Origin: Anomaloglossus baeobatrachus | Taxonomy: Eukaryota > Chordata > Amphibia > Anura > Aromobatidae | Assembly: GCF_048569485.1 (NCBI RefSeq) | Contig: NC_134356.1 | Coordinates: 96,410,604 to 96,474,603 of the forward strand | DNA length: 64,000 bases | Direction: 5' to 3' | Shown here: positions 10,071 to 22,149 of the stretch, piece after piece | How positions within the stretch are numbered: the first letter of the stretch is position 1 | Layout: each line of letters opens with the position of its first letter | The notes under the pieces: model-generated | What the model saw: only the letters and a program-made list of their open reading frames with translations | What the model was told of the DNA's origin: nothing | Databases searched by the model: none | Position numbers and translations under genes: made by a program

Positions 10071-11406
10071 AGAGAGGGGAGCCAGCACGATCTGAAAATG
10101 GCATGCATCATATAAAAAGTGCAAATTCACAGATTTATTCCAACTGTACTGTAATATAAATGAGATTTTTAGCAAATAATTGATCAATTCTTTGAGCCAC
10201 CCCTGCCAACGTCACGGCAAATCTCAATTGGGGGGTCCTACTCTATATTCTGTATTTCATGTGCCATGCGGCCTCCTAGATAAAGTTAAAAGCAGAACCA
10301 TAATGGAGCACACATACCTGTAACCTGTATATATAACCGCTTCTATGTTGCAAAAGAGACAATTGTGGATAGAGGCCAGCCCAGGTCCCAGCATGTGGAG
10401 CAAGCTCTACACATAACAGGACTATATCAGAACTGACCCTCCCAGTGCCAGACAGCAACCATTGATAAAGGCGGACCAGATCCAAGTATGGTGCTTAATT
10501 ACCAATGCCTGTGGAAAGGGTGAGGCAACTGAATGTGTACAGCTACCAACAGGAGGAATATATTGCAAACCAAGATCAGGCGTGCATAGCATGGCACTAG
10601 CATAGCACTTTATCTAGGGGGCCGCATGGCACATGAAATACAGAATATAGTGTAGGACCCCCCTATTGAGATTTGCCGTGACGTTGGCAGGGGTGGCTCA
10701 AAGAATTGATCAATTATTTGCTAAAAATCTCATTTATATTACAGTACAGTTGGAATAATTCTGTGAATTTGCACTTTTTATATGATGCCTGCCATTTTAA
10801 GATCGTGCTGGCTCCCCTCTCTCTGCTTGGTTGTAGTTATGCTACAAATTCTGGTGGCCGGTCACCACCATGCTATGTACGCCTGATCTTGGTTTGCAAT
10901 ATATTCCTCCTGTTGGTAGCTGTTCACATTCAGTTGCCTCACCCTTTCCACAGGCATTGCTAATTAAGCACCATACTTGGATCTGGTCCGCCTTTATCAA
11001 TGGTTGCTGTGTGGCACTGGGAGGGTCAGTTCTGATATAGTCCTGGTATGTGTAGAGCTTGCTCCACATGCTGGGACCTGGGCTGGTCTCTATCCACAAT
11101 TGCCTTTTTTGCAACATGGAAGCGGCTATATACAGGTTACAGGTATGTGTGCTCCATTATGGTTCTGCTTTTAACTTTATCTAGGAGGCCGCATGGCACA
11201 TGAAATACAGAATATAGAGTAGGACCCCCCTATTGAGATTTGCCGTGACGTTGGCAGGGGTGGCTCAAAAAATTGATCAATTATTTGCTAAAAATCTCAT
11301 TTTTTTATTTTTTTATTTTTATTATAGTACAGTTGGAATAAATCTGTGAATTTTCACTTTATATGATGCATGCCAATTTCAGATCGTGCTGGCTCCTTTT
11401 TTTCTA
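10071..11406. mobile_element. Long-inverted-repeat element, copy 1 (unclassified)
   Basis: The left terminal module (10071-10260, with GGAGCCAGCACGATCTG) recurs inverted at about 10611-10826 and again at 11181-11406. The body 10261-10610 recurs inverted at 10827-11180. The layout is therefore end, body, inverted end, inverted body, inverted end. The same 15 bp, TATATATACATGTAG, lie on both flanks (10056-10070, 11407-11421). A target duplication of that length fits target-primed retrotransposition better than a cut-and-paste element, but the flanks are simple AT repeats, so the match is weaker evidence than it looks. No coding capacity. A related copy is at 26307. Confidence 0.65.
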
Positions 11407-11421
11407 TATATATACATGTAG

Positions 11422-11530
11422 CCAGCATCCTGTATCCACTATATGATATGTATGCACTCAGCAGCCTTTATCCTCTATATTATACATACACAGCCATCAG
11501 AGTCGGTCTCTTATGTGATACATACAGCCA
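11422..11530. repeat. Continuation of the AT-rich tandem repeat
   Basis: GCCAGCATCCTGTATCCACT and CAGCCTTTATCCTCTATATT continue the array interrupted at 10055. Confidence 0.7.
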
Positions 11531-12120
11531 CTAGAGTCTGTCTCCTTTGTGATGTACATGCGGTATAGGCTCAGTTTTTCGTAAATGATGTATACGGCAG
11601 GGCCTCGGCACATCCCATGTCCTATATATGCTTTACTATACTTTATAGTGTGAACTTGTGTATATAGTATTATGTTGTATATAGTTATATAGTGTGGACA
11701 TTGCACTATGCACTTTATTCACAGGCACACCTACTCACTAAACAATCCTCAACATTGAAATTGCAACACTAAGATGGAAAAATTATGAAAATCATAGGAT
11801 GAAATGACATGTTAATAATATGAAAATAAAAATATGGAAATAAAATTTTGTAAACCTCTCAATTTCTTCAGTCTGGAATCTGCGCCACATGGAGATATCC
11901 CAGCACGAACAGCCTCAGCCGCTGTCACTGACGTTATTAATGGTTGTCCGAGGAAGGTTCTGCCACTGAATGCACCTTCGCAAATCATGAAGATCCACTG
12001 CTGGCAGCTCCTGTCTTTCCAGATGTCCTTGGTGTGAGACAAGTCCATGGACTGCAGGCCATGGTAGCATGTTAGGCCATTAAATGTATCACATGTTGCA
12101 TGGGCTACTGTGAGCAGCCA
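11531..12120. other. Unassigned DNA, possibly old transposon
   Basis: 11745-12080 has the look of a decayed DNA-transposon coding region read from the - strand, but no motif is firm enough to name a family. No host gene is seen. Confidence 0.3.
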
Positions 12121-12502
12121 TAAAGGGGTTGTCCAGGCTTTGGGTGCAAGTCTGCAGTCACTCTGTGACTGCAGACTTGTGAATCCTTACAGTGTGTGCA
12201 CTGTCAGGATTTTCCAGTACCAGTGCTGGAAGCAGGCGAGCTTGTGACCACAATGAAGGGATTTGCATTTATGTGGTCACATACCGACTAGACGTGCCCA
12301 CTCAGTACAAGTGAATTGAGCAAGGCCAGACCCGGCTAGTCGGAATGTGGCCAGAAGTATGCAAATCGCATACTTGTGGTCACATAACCACCCGCTCCCT
12401 GCATCGGAGTATGCTGACGGCACATACTGTGTGGATTCACAAAATCTGCAGTCACACACAGTGACTGCAGACTTGCACCTCAAGCCTAGATAACCCTTTT
12501 AT
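12121..12502. mobile_element. Terminal-inverted-repeat MITE
   Basis: About 75 bp at each end are inverted: TAAAGGGGTTGTCCAGGCTT on the left against AAGCCTAGATAACCCTTTTA on the right, continuing into GCAAGTCTGCAGTCAC and its complement. The middle has a TGCAAATCGCATACTTGTGG segment. The target duplication is unclear and so is the superfamily. Confidence 0.65.
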
Positions 12503-12904
12503 AGATGCTCACTGTAGTACAAGCAACATGCCGCCTTGCGTTGTCATGTTGAGAAATGGATCCTGGGACACTTTAGTGACGTGGCCGCCCCACTGATGCC
12601 ACTATTGATTCATTCTGTACTGCAAGTTAAAATGTTTCACACATTAGGCTTGGTATGCAACATCCAGTCTACACACAAATGCATGAAGAGGCCTTCATGA
12701 GAAAATGTCACACTAATCCTAGGGTTATGGTCTCGAGTGGCATAATATACAGTAGCCGGACCGCTGTAATCTTCATTCCAGGTGCACTAACAGCTCAGCG
12801 TTACCTTTGATATGATTTGTCACACCGGCCCCTCCACCTAAGATTATGGTGTGCGTGGGGGGGGCATATTGTATGGTAGCCGGACCCCTCTAGTCTTCAT
12901 TTAA
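12503..12904. other. Unassigned repetitive DNA
   Basis: An imperfect local repeat is visible: GTAGCCGGACC..CT..TCTTCATT occurs at about 12753 and 12876. No gene is seen. Confidence 0.35.
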
Positions 12905-13077
12905 GGCTGGGGTCACACTTGTGTATGACTCGTGAGAGTATCGGATCGCACTGACAGGAGCAGGTCAGCATCATAGAAATACATACAACGGAGCCGATCC
13001 TGGCAGAAGAGAAGCCAGCCGGTCCGGGCAGTGCGATCCGATATTCGCACGAGTCACACGCAAGTGTGACTCCAACC
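12905..13077. mobile_element. Short Harbinger-type MITE (173 bp)
   Basis: Ends GGCTGGGGTCACACTTG and CAAGTGTGACTCCAACC are inverted with two mismatches. TAA is duplicated at 12902-12904 and 13078-13080. The 3-bp TWA duplication marks PIF/Harbinger. Relatives lie at 39833 and near 42267. Confidence 0.8.
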
Positions 13078-13080
13078 TAA

Positions 13081-13892
13081 GGTGTACTACCAGCTGAGCT
13101 TTACATTTCATTTGGTGGAAGAATCTGTGTCTTGGCTCTTATCTCCAAAGTGTCCCTTGAGACATTGTTCAACATGAAAACTCCAGGCCACATGTTGCTC
13201 GTACTACTGTAAGCAGCCTTTGTGGTCTAAACGTGCTCCCATGGCTGCAGCATAACCGGACGTGTCTCCATCGAGCACATCTAGGAATTCATTGGTCAGT
13301 GAATACAAAGGGGCTGCCAGCATAGGTCGTATATGGCTCTTTAACGCAGGCTCAAGCGGCGAGCCCACATTATTCCCCACACATATCTGCAGATCTGACC
13401 CAGAAGGTTTCCCTAATTTGGGAAGTTACCACCATAAATAAACGTCTGTGACTGTATTAGTTGTAGCCAAGTAAATGACATACTGGAAATAAAAATGCAA
13501 CAGAAAGGTGCGTCAGTGATTGCTGGTAATGACCTGGGTGTGGCTCCTCCATGCTTTAACATACCAATGAACAGCTATCTGTACTTTGCATTATTGCTAA
13601 TTAGCTATGAATACCAGACACAGCCCATTGTCATATATAGATTGATTTCATGCACTTGCGTTTTCGTAGTAAATGCAAATACCTGACACATTTACAGTCA
13701 AAAGATATTTGCTTTTAGAATGTATCTAGGTCAGGAATCTGAGCTAATGTAGTTCAGAAGCCAGAACAGCGTAAAAAAAGATTATAGTGATGCTTCCTAA
13801 AAACATGTTATTATCAATGGGGGCTGAAAGACCTTCTCCTTGACCTTATTGTGGAAGTATAATCGCACAAGGTTAATTTTCAGTACCCAACC
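13081..13892. other. No gene recognised
   Basis: Continues the unassigned DNA left of the MITE at 12905. GGAAATAAAAATGCAACAG at 13485 may be an old element boundary. Nothing here supports a coding or RNA feature. Confidence 0.35.
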
Positions 13893-13894
13893 TA

Positions 13895-14500
13895 CCGTAT
13901 TTTTCGGATTATAAGACGCACTTTTTCTTCTAAAAATGTGGGAGGAAAATGAGGGGTGAGTCTTATAAGGCGAATGTAGCTTACCGGGAGTTGTGGTGAA
14001 TGGTCAAAGGAGGCAGGGGCAATGCTGTGGGTGCTGTGCTGGTGCTTGCTGCGGGTAGTGAGGTAGGGGCCATCCTGAAAATGTCAGCGGTGCGAGCATC
14101 AAATAATGACGCGTGTGTTGATAGAGCTCTTGCCTCAAGATCTATTCTGCGGATGTGCCGTCTCGGCTCATTGATGTGGAAAATAGTTCCCGGAGGTGGC
14201 ACGTGCGCAGACAAGATCTCAATCTGCGCATGCGCCAACTCCAGGCGCCATTTCTTTTAAGCCCGCACTGCCACAGTTTCTGTATTTCCCTGCCTCACAG
14301 CGCCCGCAGCAAGCATTTGGGACACCCGCCCCACCGCATTGGCCTACTCCACCACCGCCCCTGCCTCCTGTGACCCCACTCCACCACCGCTGCTGCCATT
14401 CCCCCAGTAAGACACCACTAGATTATAGGATGGACCCCATTTTTTTTTACCTTTTTTTTTCTCTAAATTTGGGGTGTGTCTTATAAAACAAAAATGACAG
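13895..14500. mobile_element. Mariner-type MITE (CCGTATTTTTCGG family)
   Basis: Left end CCGTATTTTTCGGATTATAA and right end ...CTTATAAAACAAAAATGACAG are inverted with a few changes; TA flanks both sides (13893-13894, 14501-14502). Short version of the element at 5713, without a minisatellite. Confidence 0.8.
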
Positions 14501-14814
14501 TAATTTTTTTATTCAGACCGAAAAAAAGCAGCAATATCAGCTACTCTTACCCTCACCCACCAGCGATCTAGGGCCCTTTTCACATCACGTTAGTGATCTG
14601 CACTTGGTGTGTAAATCAGAAAAATTCTCATCTTACATAGCAACTGTATCCATGGGCTCCACTCACCCAGATGAGGCCAAATAAGTGTCCTTTTGGCTGC
14701 CATGGGGCCAATATACTTTGTTATAGCTTCTTCTACTGTATAGAGTACAAAAACATAGACAACACTGAAGATATGACAGTGATATAGTGTAAAGTAGTCA
14801 GTGTAAATTTGGTG

Positions 14815-15345
14815 TCCTCTAAATAACTCAACACACAGCCATTAATGTCTAAACCGCTGGCAACAAAAGTGAGTACACCCCTAAGTGACAATAGGCAAAT
14901 TGTTCCCAAAGTGTCAATATTTTGTGAGACAAGCATTATTTTCCAGCACTGCCTTAACACACTTTTTTTGGCACAGCATTCACTAGAGCTTCATCACAGA
15001 ACTGGTGGAAAGAGACCTTGTGCTCCTCCATCTTAAGTTTGAGCATGCTCCACAGAATCTGAAAAGGCATTAGATCTGGAGACATGCGTGGAAAATCTAA
15101 CACCTTTACACTCAGTTTGTTTAGCCAAGCAGAAGTTGTCTTGGAGGTGTGTTTGGGGTGAATATCATGTTGAAATACGAAGGGAGGGGATAATGCTCTG
15201 CTGCAGTATGTCACAGTACATGTTGACATTAATGGTTCCCTCAATGAATTGTAGCTCCCCACAGCCGGCAGCACTCATGCAGCCCCAAACCATGACACTC
15301 CCACCACCATGCTTGACTGTAGGCAGGACATACTGTACTTGTAGA
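14815..15345 (-). pseudogene. Tc1-like transposon fragment with transposase remnant
   Basis: On the - strand, translation gives stretches of a Tc1/mariner transposase C-terminal half: SPDLMPFQILWSMLKLKMEE (14954-15274) corresponds to the S-P-D-L-N-P-I-E-x-x-W segment, with the catalytic Glu replaced. The + strand ACACAGCCATTAATGTCTAA and GTGAGTACACCCCTAAGTGA at 14830-14890 are the inner part of the terminal repeat of a common vertebrate Tc1 family. The copy stops at about 15345 where LINE sequence begins. Defective. Confidence 0.7.
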
Positions 15346-16475
15346 TCCTAGATACATATTCACAAATATATTACAAATTAAACCCAAAGAAATCTAAGTT
15401 ACTATCATTCCATCTTGATCACCCAACTACAAATTCTATCAAATCCCACTCCTCCTTTACTTGGGAAGACTCATCCATAGATTATTTAGGAATACAAATA
15501 ACTAAAAAAAACCCTCAAACTATGGTTAGCACCAACATAAATAGATCATTGGAAAAAAAATAAAAAATGACCAAGCATGCCCAAAAATACGATCTATCTT
15601 GGCTGGGGAGATTACTCACATTTAAACTAATTAATAACCCTACCTAAAATCCATTACCTATTCCGATCCATCCCACTACCTATGTCACCCCAAACTATTA
15701 ACCCCCTACAAAAAATTCTAAATGATTTCATATGGAAAAACAAAAGAGCAAGAATTTCTAAATATATATTACCAAACATAAGAGTGGGGGGGGGGGGGTA
15801 TAGGAATTTCAGACCTTTATGGGTATTATATCACCAACTTAATTAAACAAAGTCAATATTGGATCAAAGAAGCATATTAATTTCCCTGGATGGATCTGGA
15901 ACTTTCATTTAATAATTATCGTCCCCTTAAAAATTTTATCTCCCATATATCCAACCCTTCTTTAACTTTCCCTGATCCTCCCACCCTAACAGCAACAATA
16001 CAAGCCTGGAAATACCTAACACATAAATCACACAAATTAAATAAATACACCCAAATTAAAAAAATTTCCATTAAATTCCTAACTAAATATAAAATTCCCG
16101 ATACTGATTTTAAAATTGTATTATCTATTAGAGAAGCCCTGCGTAATCTACTTAAAAATAAGAACCCTTTACCTGAACTTATAGACCCCCTATTCTGTAA
16201 CCCAACCAACAATGCAGTCTGGAGTAGTACTAAGCTATATCATCATATAATAAAAGATGCCAAATTTGAAAAAAACAATTATATTCTTGCTTGGGAGAAG
16301 GAACTTAAGCAACAGATCTCAGAAGAAATGTGGTAAAAAAAAGCTTAAAAGCAACACTCTTCTAGTGCCACTCTTCTAGAGACACATACAAAACTACTAA
16401 TGAGGTGGTACTTTTCGCCATCAAGAATTCACCAATTTAATAAAGATGTCACCCCTGCTTGTGCATTGCAATGGA
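15346..16475 (+). mobile_element. L1/Tx1-clade LINE fragment, post-RT region
   Basis: + strand frames give the region after the reverse transcriptase of L1/Tx1 elements: a DYLGIQITK-like motif at about 15478, a segment equivalent to LxWxGRxxxxKxxxxP, an open 148-residue stretch at 15890-16336 (WKYLTHKSHKLNK, then LFCNPTNNAVW), and RWYFSPSRIHQFNKDVTPAC at about 16403. Several stops and shifts break it upstream of 15890. Both ends are truncated. The low GC and high AT differ from the neighbours. Confidence 0.7.
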
Positions 16476-17452
16476 TTATACAAACGATCAGAGTAATAAA
16501 AGTTAATGTCCCTGTGATGGGGTTATTCACTCAGCATGCTTGTTTAAGTAGCAGACAGGAGCACTTTCTCTTTAGGGTGCCAGCATGTTTCTTTTTTCCA
16601 CCTCAACCGGCTCTCCAACAAAATAACATAGGCCCTCTGCATAAATACGGTAAGGCATCTGTTCCTGGTCAGAACAAGCTAATCCCCGTCTCTCAGGGAT
16701 TACTCCCAAAAGGCATAGCAGCCTCAACATATTGACCATTTCTCAAACAAACAGACACCATTTTGAAAACATGAGACACACTCGTGGGCAGAGGTATGTA
16801 GATAGCCAGACCCACCAATCTCTCCAACTATCTGTAAAGCTGGCCCTTTGAATGCCTTAACAAAAATCATTTCAATCAGTTCAATACAGATACCAGCATA
16901 GACATTCTAGGTTTACATACCAGAGGAAAACCACCACTGAGATACATACCCTCTTCTATGTCACATACTTCCCCCCTCTGCCCAAAGCCGTGGGTCTTGA
17001 CACCTTTCGTTACCAAACCAGAGAGACTTCTCTGGTGAATTTGATCTTCCCACTCCTGAGACACATGAGTCAATGTCATTAAACCCTTTTTGTTAAGCAA
17101 TTCTCTGACTCAGTCATCACACCTTTTGGCTATCTAGATCCTCCACATTCTCTTTTTGCAGACCTACTATGGCCTCTTCTCTCAGAGCATCTTGGCTTTC
17201 TCTATGTAGACACATTTTCATATCACCATAACAAACTAGAGACCAGTCACCCAATTTATCCCTTCTTTTGGATTTAGTTTCAGCGAGCTTGAATAGTTCA
17301 CAGTTCGTACCATAGCCCGATGTGTAATTGGGTCCTCTATGACCTCAGCTCCTTTCACTGTTGACATACGAGGAAATACATTCCTCAGATGCATCACACT
17401 TCTCTTTCTCTGGGCCACAGCCCAAAAGCAGTTACCGCCTCATACCAACTTA
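16476..17452. other. Unassigned; may include the 3' part of the FXR retrocopy
   Basis: A - strand frame at 17236-17418 continues in the direction of the FXR-like sequence but I cannot match it to the FXR C-terminal region. No other feature is supported. Confidence 0.3.
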
Positions 17453-18195
17453 ACAAAGTTGTTCCTCAATCTTCTGTCCTTCCAATTTTACTTGCTTCAC
17501 CTCTTCTAGGTATGCAATATGATATTCTTTAGGAACCCATACATTTCCAACACTTTTTTTCATTCCCACAATGAAAAACTGATCCATACCAACTTCACAG
17601 AGTATCTTGGCTTCAATATACATTGCAATTTTCATTCTCACAACTCCAAATTTATTCATGAACTCCAAGATGATTTTTCCATTCTTTCCAACCACTTTCC
17701 CAACAAGATTTCTGGGAACCTGGATAAAATCTTCCACAAGTTCCAATAAATTCCGAGCTCTCTTCACGGCTTCCATAATCTCTCCATAAATTTGAAATGT
17801 TTCCTTATCTTCTTCGAATTTGATTGCTGTGATACCCGGGATTCTTCTAGCTTGCTGAACGTTGCTTCTGAGTTTATGTATGGCGTGCCCAATTAACTCT
17901 CTTTCATTACCATGACTTCCTGAAATACTGCGGTCAGCTGCTTCGTAATCTTTATGCATCTGGCAGCTTTTTATTCTTTAACATGATCATCCACTTCATA
18001 GGAACACATTGTAAGGGTATGTCACTCAGGATAGCCACTTCTGTGGCTTCACTTGCAAAAACTACCAACAATCGATTAACCTTTGCAGCAAAAGATACTT
18101 TAAATGCTCCTATGGAGTTTTTCATGCACCGTCTGACTTGCACAGGCTCCTCTCAAGTCTTTGGGCACATCCACCGTGCACTGAAAGACCAGATG
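17453..18195 (-). pseudogene. FXR-family (FMR1-like) processed pseudogene
   Basis: Three - strand frames in succession match FXR1/FXR2. About 18100-18186 gives CTVDVPKDLRGACA, as in the CTVDVPEDLREACA of FXR proteins. 17952-18143 gives SEATEVAILSDIPL, as in SEATVKRVNILSDMHL. 17450-17959 gives the two KH domains: [14 protein letters not shown], then [20 protein letters not shown] (second KH, with its GKNG loop), GVVRMKI, and [23 protein letters not shown] proteins are cytoplasmic RNA-binding proteins acting on mRNA translation. Sequence that spans several FXR exons is joined here without introns, so this is a retrocopy. At least two frameshifts and many substitutions (for example GLAIGTHGSN reduced to [12 protein letters not shown]) show it is dead and old. 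VEQLRMERLQIDEQL-like ending favours FXR1/FXR2 over FMR1. Confidence 0.85.
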
Positions 18196-19416
18196 ATTTC
18201 TCTTACTTTCATGGCCACCGGACCATTCTTTGGGTCTTTCACAACCAACTTCCTCTTCTTTTCTTAGCAAATGCTCCACCTCTAGAGCTACACTCTCCTC
18301 AGGTTTAGCCGGAGCCTCAGAGCATTTGGGTTTCTCATCACCATTGACCTTGGGTTTCTCATTCTTCTGAGCAGTCAATCTCTATGTCTTCAGTCTTGGC
18401 CCTATCAGCAGGTTCAATCGAGCACTCAGCTTCTAATGCGACCTATGGTCCAGAATTCAGTTGCTCAGTGGCACGGAGTCCAGAGTAATTCTGCTGCCTC
18501 CTTAGTGAATGGATGCATCAGGGTTTTTAACTGAATCACATATTTCGGAGATGGAAGTGAAACCCCAATGGAAGTGCACAAAATAGAGCACAGGGCAAAT
18601 GTACACTGATCCAAAATGTTTCATATCCCAACTTGCTACCAATAGCATTCAGCTCAAGCCACAAAAAAATAGGTGATCACTCAGGTCCATTATGTTAATT
18701 GACGTTTAGGTGGCTTCCACGTTATTGGTAGCACAAAGGCTCTGAAAAAGAGCTATGGCTCCCCCCAAAAAGAAATCCAACAAACTTTGCGTTCCAAAAT
18801 CCAAAAAAACCCTCCTCTCTGAGCACCATGATGTGTTAATCACAGTTAATGTCCACATATTTTGCATTCTTGTAGTGAGGAACCCCACTTAATTTATGAG
18901 GTATGTGTTTCCAGAAGCACAAGCTGGGCTAAATGTCCAGGGACTAATACGATGTTCTAGGCACTACAAGAACTTATTTGTAATTTTTAATTCTGCAATA
19001 TTCACTGCATTTGACTTCATGGGTGTTTTGCAGATACAAAATCGGCACTATACCCATAGATGAATTCCCAGATGGGTGTAATCTCCAAAAGTTCCCTGTG
19101 GGTTCAAAGTGCTTACCACATATCTAAATAAATACCTTGAGGGGTCTAGTTTCCAAAATGTGGTCCGTTGTGGCAATTTCCACTGTTTAGGCACATCAGG
19201 GGCTCTCAAAATACAACATGGCGTCCGTTAGCAATTCTAACCAATTTTGCAATCAAAAAGCCAAATGGCGCTCCTTGCCTTCCGAGCCTTGCCATGTGCT
19301 CAAACAGTAGTTTTCCACCACATATGGGGTATTGGCGTACTCACAAGAAACTGCACAACAAATTGTATGGTTACAACTTTTGTTACCATTGTGGAAATAA
19401 AATTGCGATTTAGCAA
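18196..19416. other. Interspersed repeat DNA
   Basis: 19120-19400 carries a sequence (GAGGGGTCTAGTTTCCAAAA, CATATGGGGTATTGGCGTAC) that I remember as a very common amphibian repeat of unclear class. 18226-18890 is unassigned; it may hold 5' sequence of the FXR retrocopy, since a - strand frame continues to 18378. Confidence 0.4.
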
Positions 19417-19968
19417 TGTCAGGTATATCGGTTGCACAGTACGCAAATCAAAAAGGAGGATAGAACCTCACTAACATCAAAGACAGCAATGGATCATACT
19501 CCGGAGCTGTAAAACACTTTTTATCTGTTCACAAAGGCAATATCTCAGACTTCAGATTTTTTGCCTTGGAATAGGTGACATATCCAAAGAGGGGCAGTAA
19601 ATGAAAAAAAAAACATCCTATTAGTGCAGGAGACCTTTTGGATTTTGAATTTAAATACCAAGTACTTGAATAGTATGAATTTCAGAAATGATCTTTTTTA
19701 TATCTATTAGTTTATGGGGGTTTTTTGTTTGTTTTTTTCTTCACAACGACTATGTATCTCAAGGACTATGCTAATTGTAGGTGATTACATTACATTTTCA
19801 CCTGCTGTTATGTATTTCTATTGCTTGAACTTCTAACTGCTGTGATTGGTTGGCTTTCATTTAAATATATTATGTGTCATTTTACTTCATCCTTAATCAT
19901 AGCATGAAGTTGTTGTGCTCGAAACGTAATAACTTTTTCCATGGATGTGTTTGTCTCCTCATGTTTTT
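19417..19968 (+). mobile_element. Penelope-like element fragment (GIY-YIG end plus 3' repeat)
   Basis: Translation at 19417 gives RYIGCTVRKSKRRIEPH, the GIY-YIG endonuclease tail of a PLE (Y-I-G-x-T...R...H), then in the same sense a KHFLSVHKGNISDFRFFALE segment as in PLE C-termini. The sequence ends with a weak hammerhead-like motif (CATGAAG ... GAAACGT at 19913-19926). Reverse transcriptase is absent and the frame has several breaks. Confidence 0.65.
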
Positions 19969-20429
19969 TTAACCCCTTTATGACTTAGGATGTACTGTAC
20001 CTATACATCCTAGGTCGCTTCCCTCCCTTTAATGTGGGCTCAAAAGGTGAGCCCGCTGTAGCGCTGGCGTCTCTGCACCCCTCACTCTCCTACACAAAGG
20101 GACGCACGTTTACTCACCTCCGCGGTCGGCTCTCAAAAAGCTGCTTGGCGTCTCCGTGCTCCTCCACATGGGTGTTTACTGCTTCTCCTTCCTCCCTCCC
20201 AGGGCCTGTGGACGCGGCACAAGGCCTTCGGGAGTGCTTCTAGGGCGTGCGCATGCACTGCTCCCCTTCTCTTAAACGACCAGCACATCATTTCCTGGAA
20301 GTGCCTCCCAGCCTGTCACTGAGAGGCACTGAGTACTTAAGGCACTCTCCCACTAGGGGAGGTGCCTTATCAATGCTAGTGTTTAGTTAGTTAATGGTTC
20401 TGTGCCCTAACCAGCTAGTTGTCAGGTTC

Positions 20430-20688
20430 CCTTGTCCTGTTCTGCCTGTACCTGGTTCCAGTCCATCCTGCCCTGTTGGCACCTGGTTCCAGTTTGTCCT
20501 GCCCTGTTGGCACCTGGTTCCAGTTCCTGCCACGCCATCTGTCTCAGCTACTCAGGAGGTTTCAGCCTTGCTAGTGACTTTGCCTGTCTATCCTTACTGT
20601 CCTGGCCTATTGGCACCTGGTTCCAGGCCATACTGCCATGTTGGCACCTGATTCCAGTCCGTCCTGCCCTGTTGGCACCTGGTTCTAG
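20430..20688. repeat. Degenerate tandem repeat (TTGGCACCTGGTTCCAG)
   Basis: About seven copies of a 30-35 bp unit with GTCCTGCCCTGTTGGCACCT. The array continues at 24731-24850 beyond the PLE, so it predates that insertion. Confidence 0.8.
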
Positions 20689-20804
20689 AAAATAGAATGT
20701 ATCCGGCACACTAATAAGATAGATGACAATAATATATTTTTTGAGGATTTTTATTGTTTTTTTTCTTGTGAGGATGTCAAAAAATTAAATGTATTTTTTC
20801 CAGT

Positions 20805-20840
20805 CCAACGTTTCGGCCACAACCCTGGCCTATTTCAAGA
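20805..20840 (-). ncRNA. Degenerate hammerhead-like core in PLE 3' end
   Basis: On the - strand: CTTGAAATA, a stem GGCCA/TGGCC, then GAAACGTTGG. Layout and stem II fit a hammerhead, but the first core strand departs from CTGANGA at three places, so cleavage activity is unlikely. Confidence 0.4.
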
Positions 20841-22149
20841 ACTATAAAGTACAGAAACAGCATAAAGAAAAAGGTTACAATGAGTAAACAATGTGTATTA
20901 TACAATCATAATGGTAATACAGTACCACTAATAGTGGAGAAAAAACAAGGATTACAAAAAGTTTTTACACAAGTGAACACAATATTAGTGGAAAATGTGT
21001 TAAAAAATGGAAAAATGTACACAACATGTTTTACAAAGATTAAAGTTATGTATTTATGACCATCAGGGAGGAGTCATGAATATAACAAAACATAAATATA
21101 TGAAAAACAAACCTCAATGAGTTTGTAGAAAAGCGTATATCACATGAAAACGGTCTGTTGCGTTAAATTAAAGTTCACCACTCCTAAGGAGCCTGGGGTC
21201 AAAGGATGATAGAAGATGGTAAGTAACATACATGGAGTAAAAACTCAGGTGAAGAGTAATTTGGTGACTACTGGCTGAGTGGGATAGTGTGACATCAACT
21301 GTCAGATATAGATACCTTAACATCCTCGTATGTCTATATAGGATTTGAATGATCCTCTTATCCACTCTATTCCAGAACTATATGACAAATGACATGTAAA
21401 GTCATAATAAAGAACTAAGAAAGAACATGAGCCGGTGGTATTATATAATGTAATATCCAAATGATAGTATTTACCAATCGGTCCTGAGAAAATGAGATTT
21501 GTGGAACCACCTGGGTCTTTTTTTCCTGGATAGGACTGAGGCTATAATTATGTCCTAGGTAATAAGTGACCTGTTGCCTCCAGTCTGTACAGTTTGCAGT
21601 CTATAATATACAATATAACAATATATGCCATTAGAACATTAGACTGATCAAGTGCCATATTACCAACTTATAAATGGGTACCAGCTTGTATTTATCACCT
21701 ATTTCAAAGCAGGGGATTGCTTGTCTGGTTATGGGAAAGCAGTCCCAGAAAGGTATGTAGAAATCAACACCTAATTATAGGAATAGAGAAACATGATAGT
21801 GGAAAGTGTCCGTTATATGGTGAAAAAAGACATTCAACTATAAAAATTCAAATGGGGAAATGTGGGGTGTTGCTTACCCCTTGGGAGCAAACAGCAGGAG
21901 ATACCCTCTATTGTAGTCTCTGTGACCTGAGTTGTAAAATTAAATAGTAGGTCGGGAGTCTAGCGATATTCAATAACATTATGTGATCCTTGTAAAAATC
22001 CATACCTTAGTGGGTGGTCGTCTTGGTGTGGGGGTCTGGAGGTGCCTGGGAGTGACATGTGTGGTGAGCCGTGTCTCATTTAAATAGTATATGGGCGTCG
22101 CGCCCAAAAATCTACTTCCTGGCTGTGAGACGCATAGATCAGATCAGAG

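Noticed and set aside
11812-12048. Possible transposase frame on the - strand
   Set aside because: No catalytic or DNA-binding motif could be identified; too short and decayed to name.
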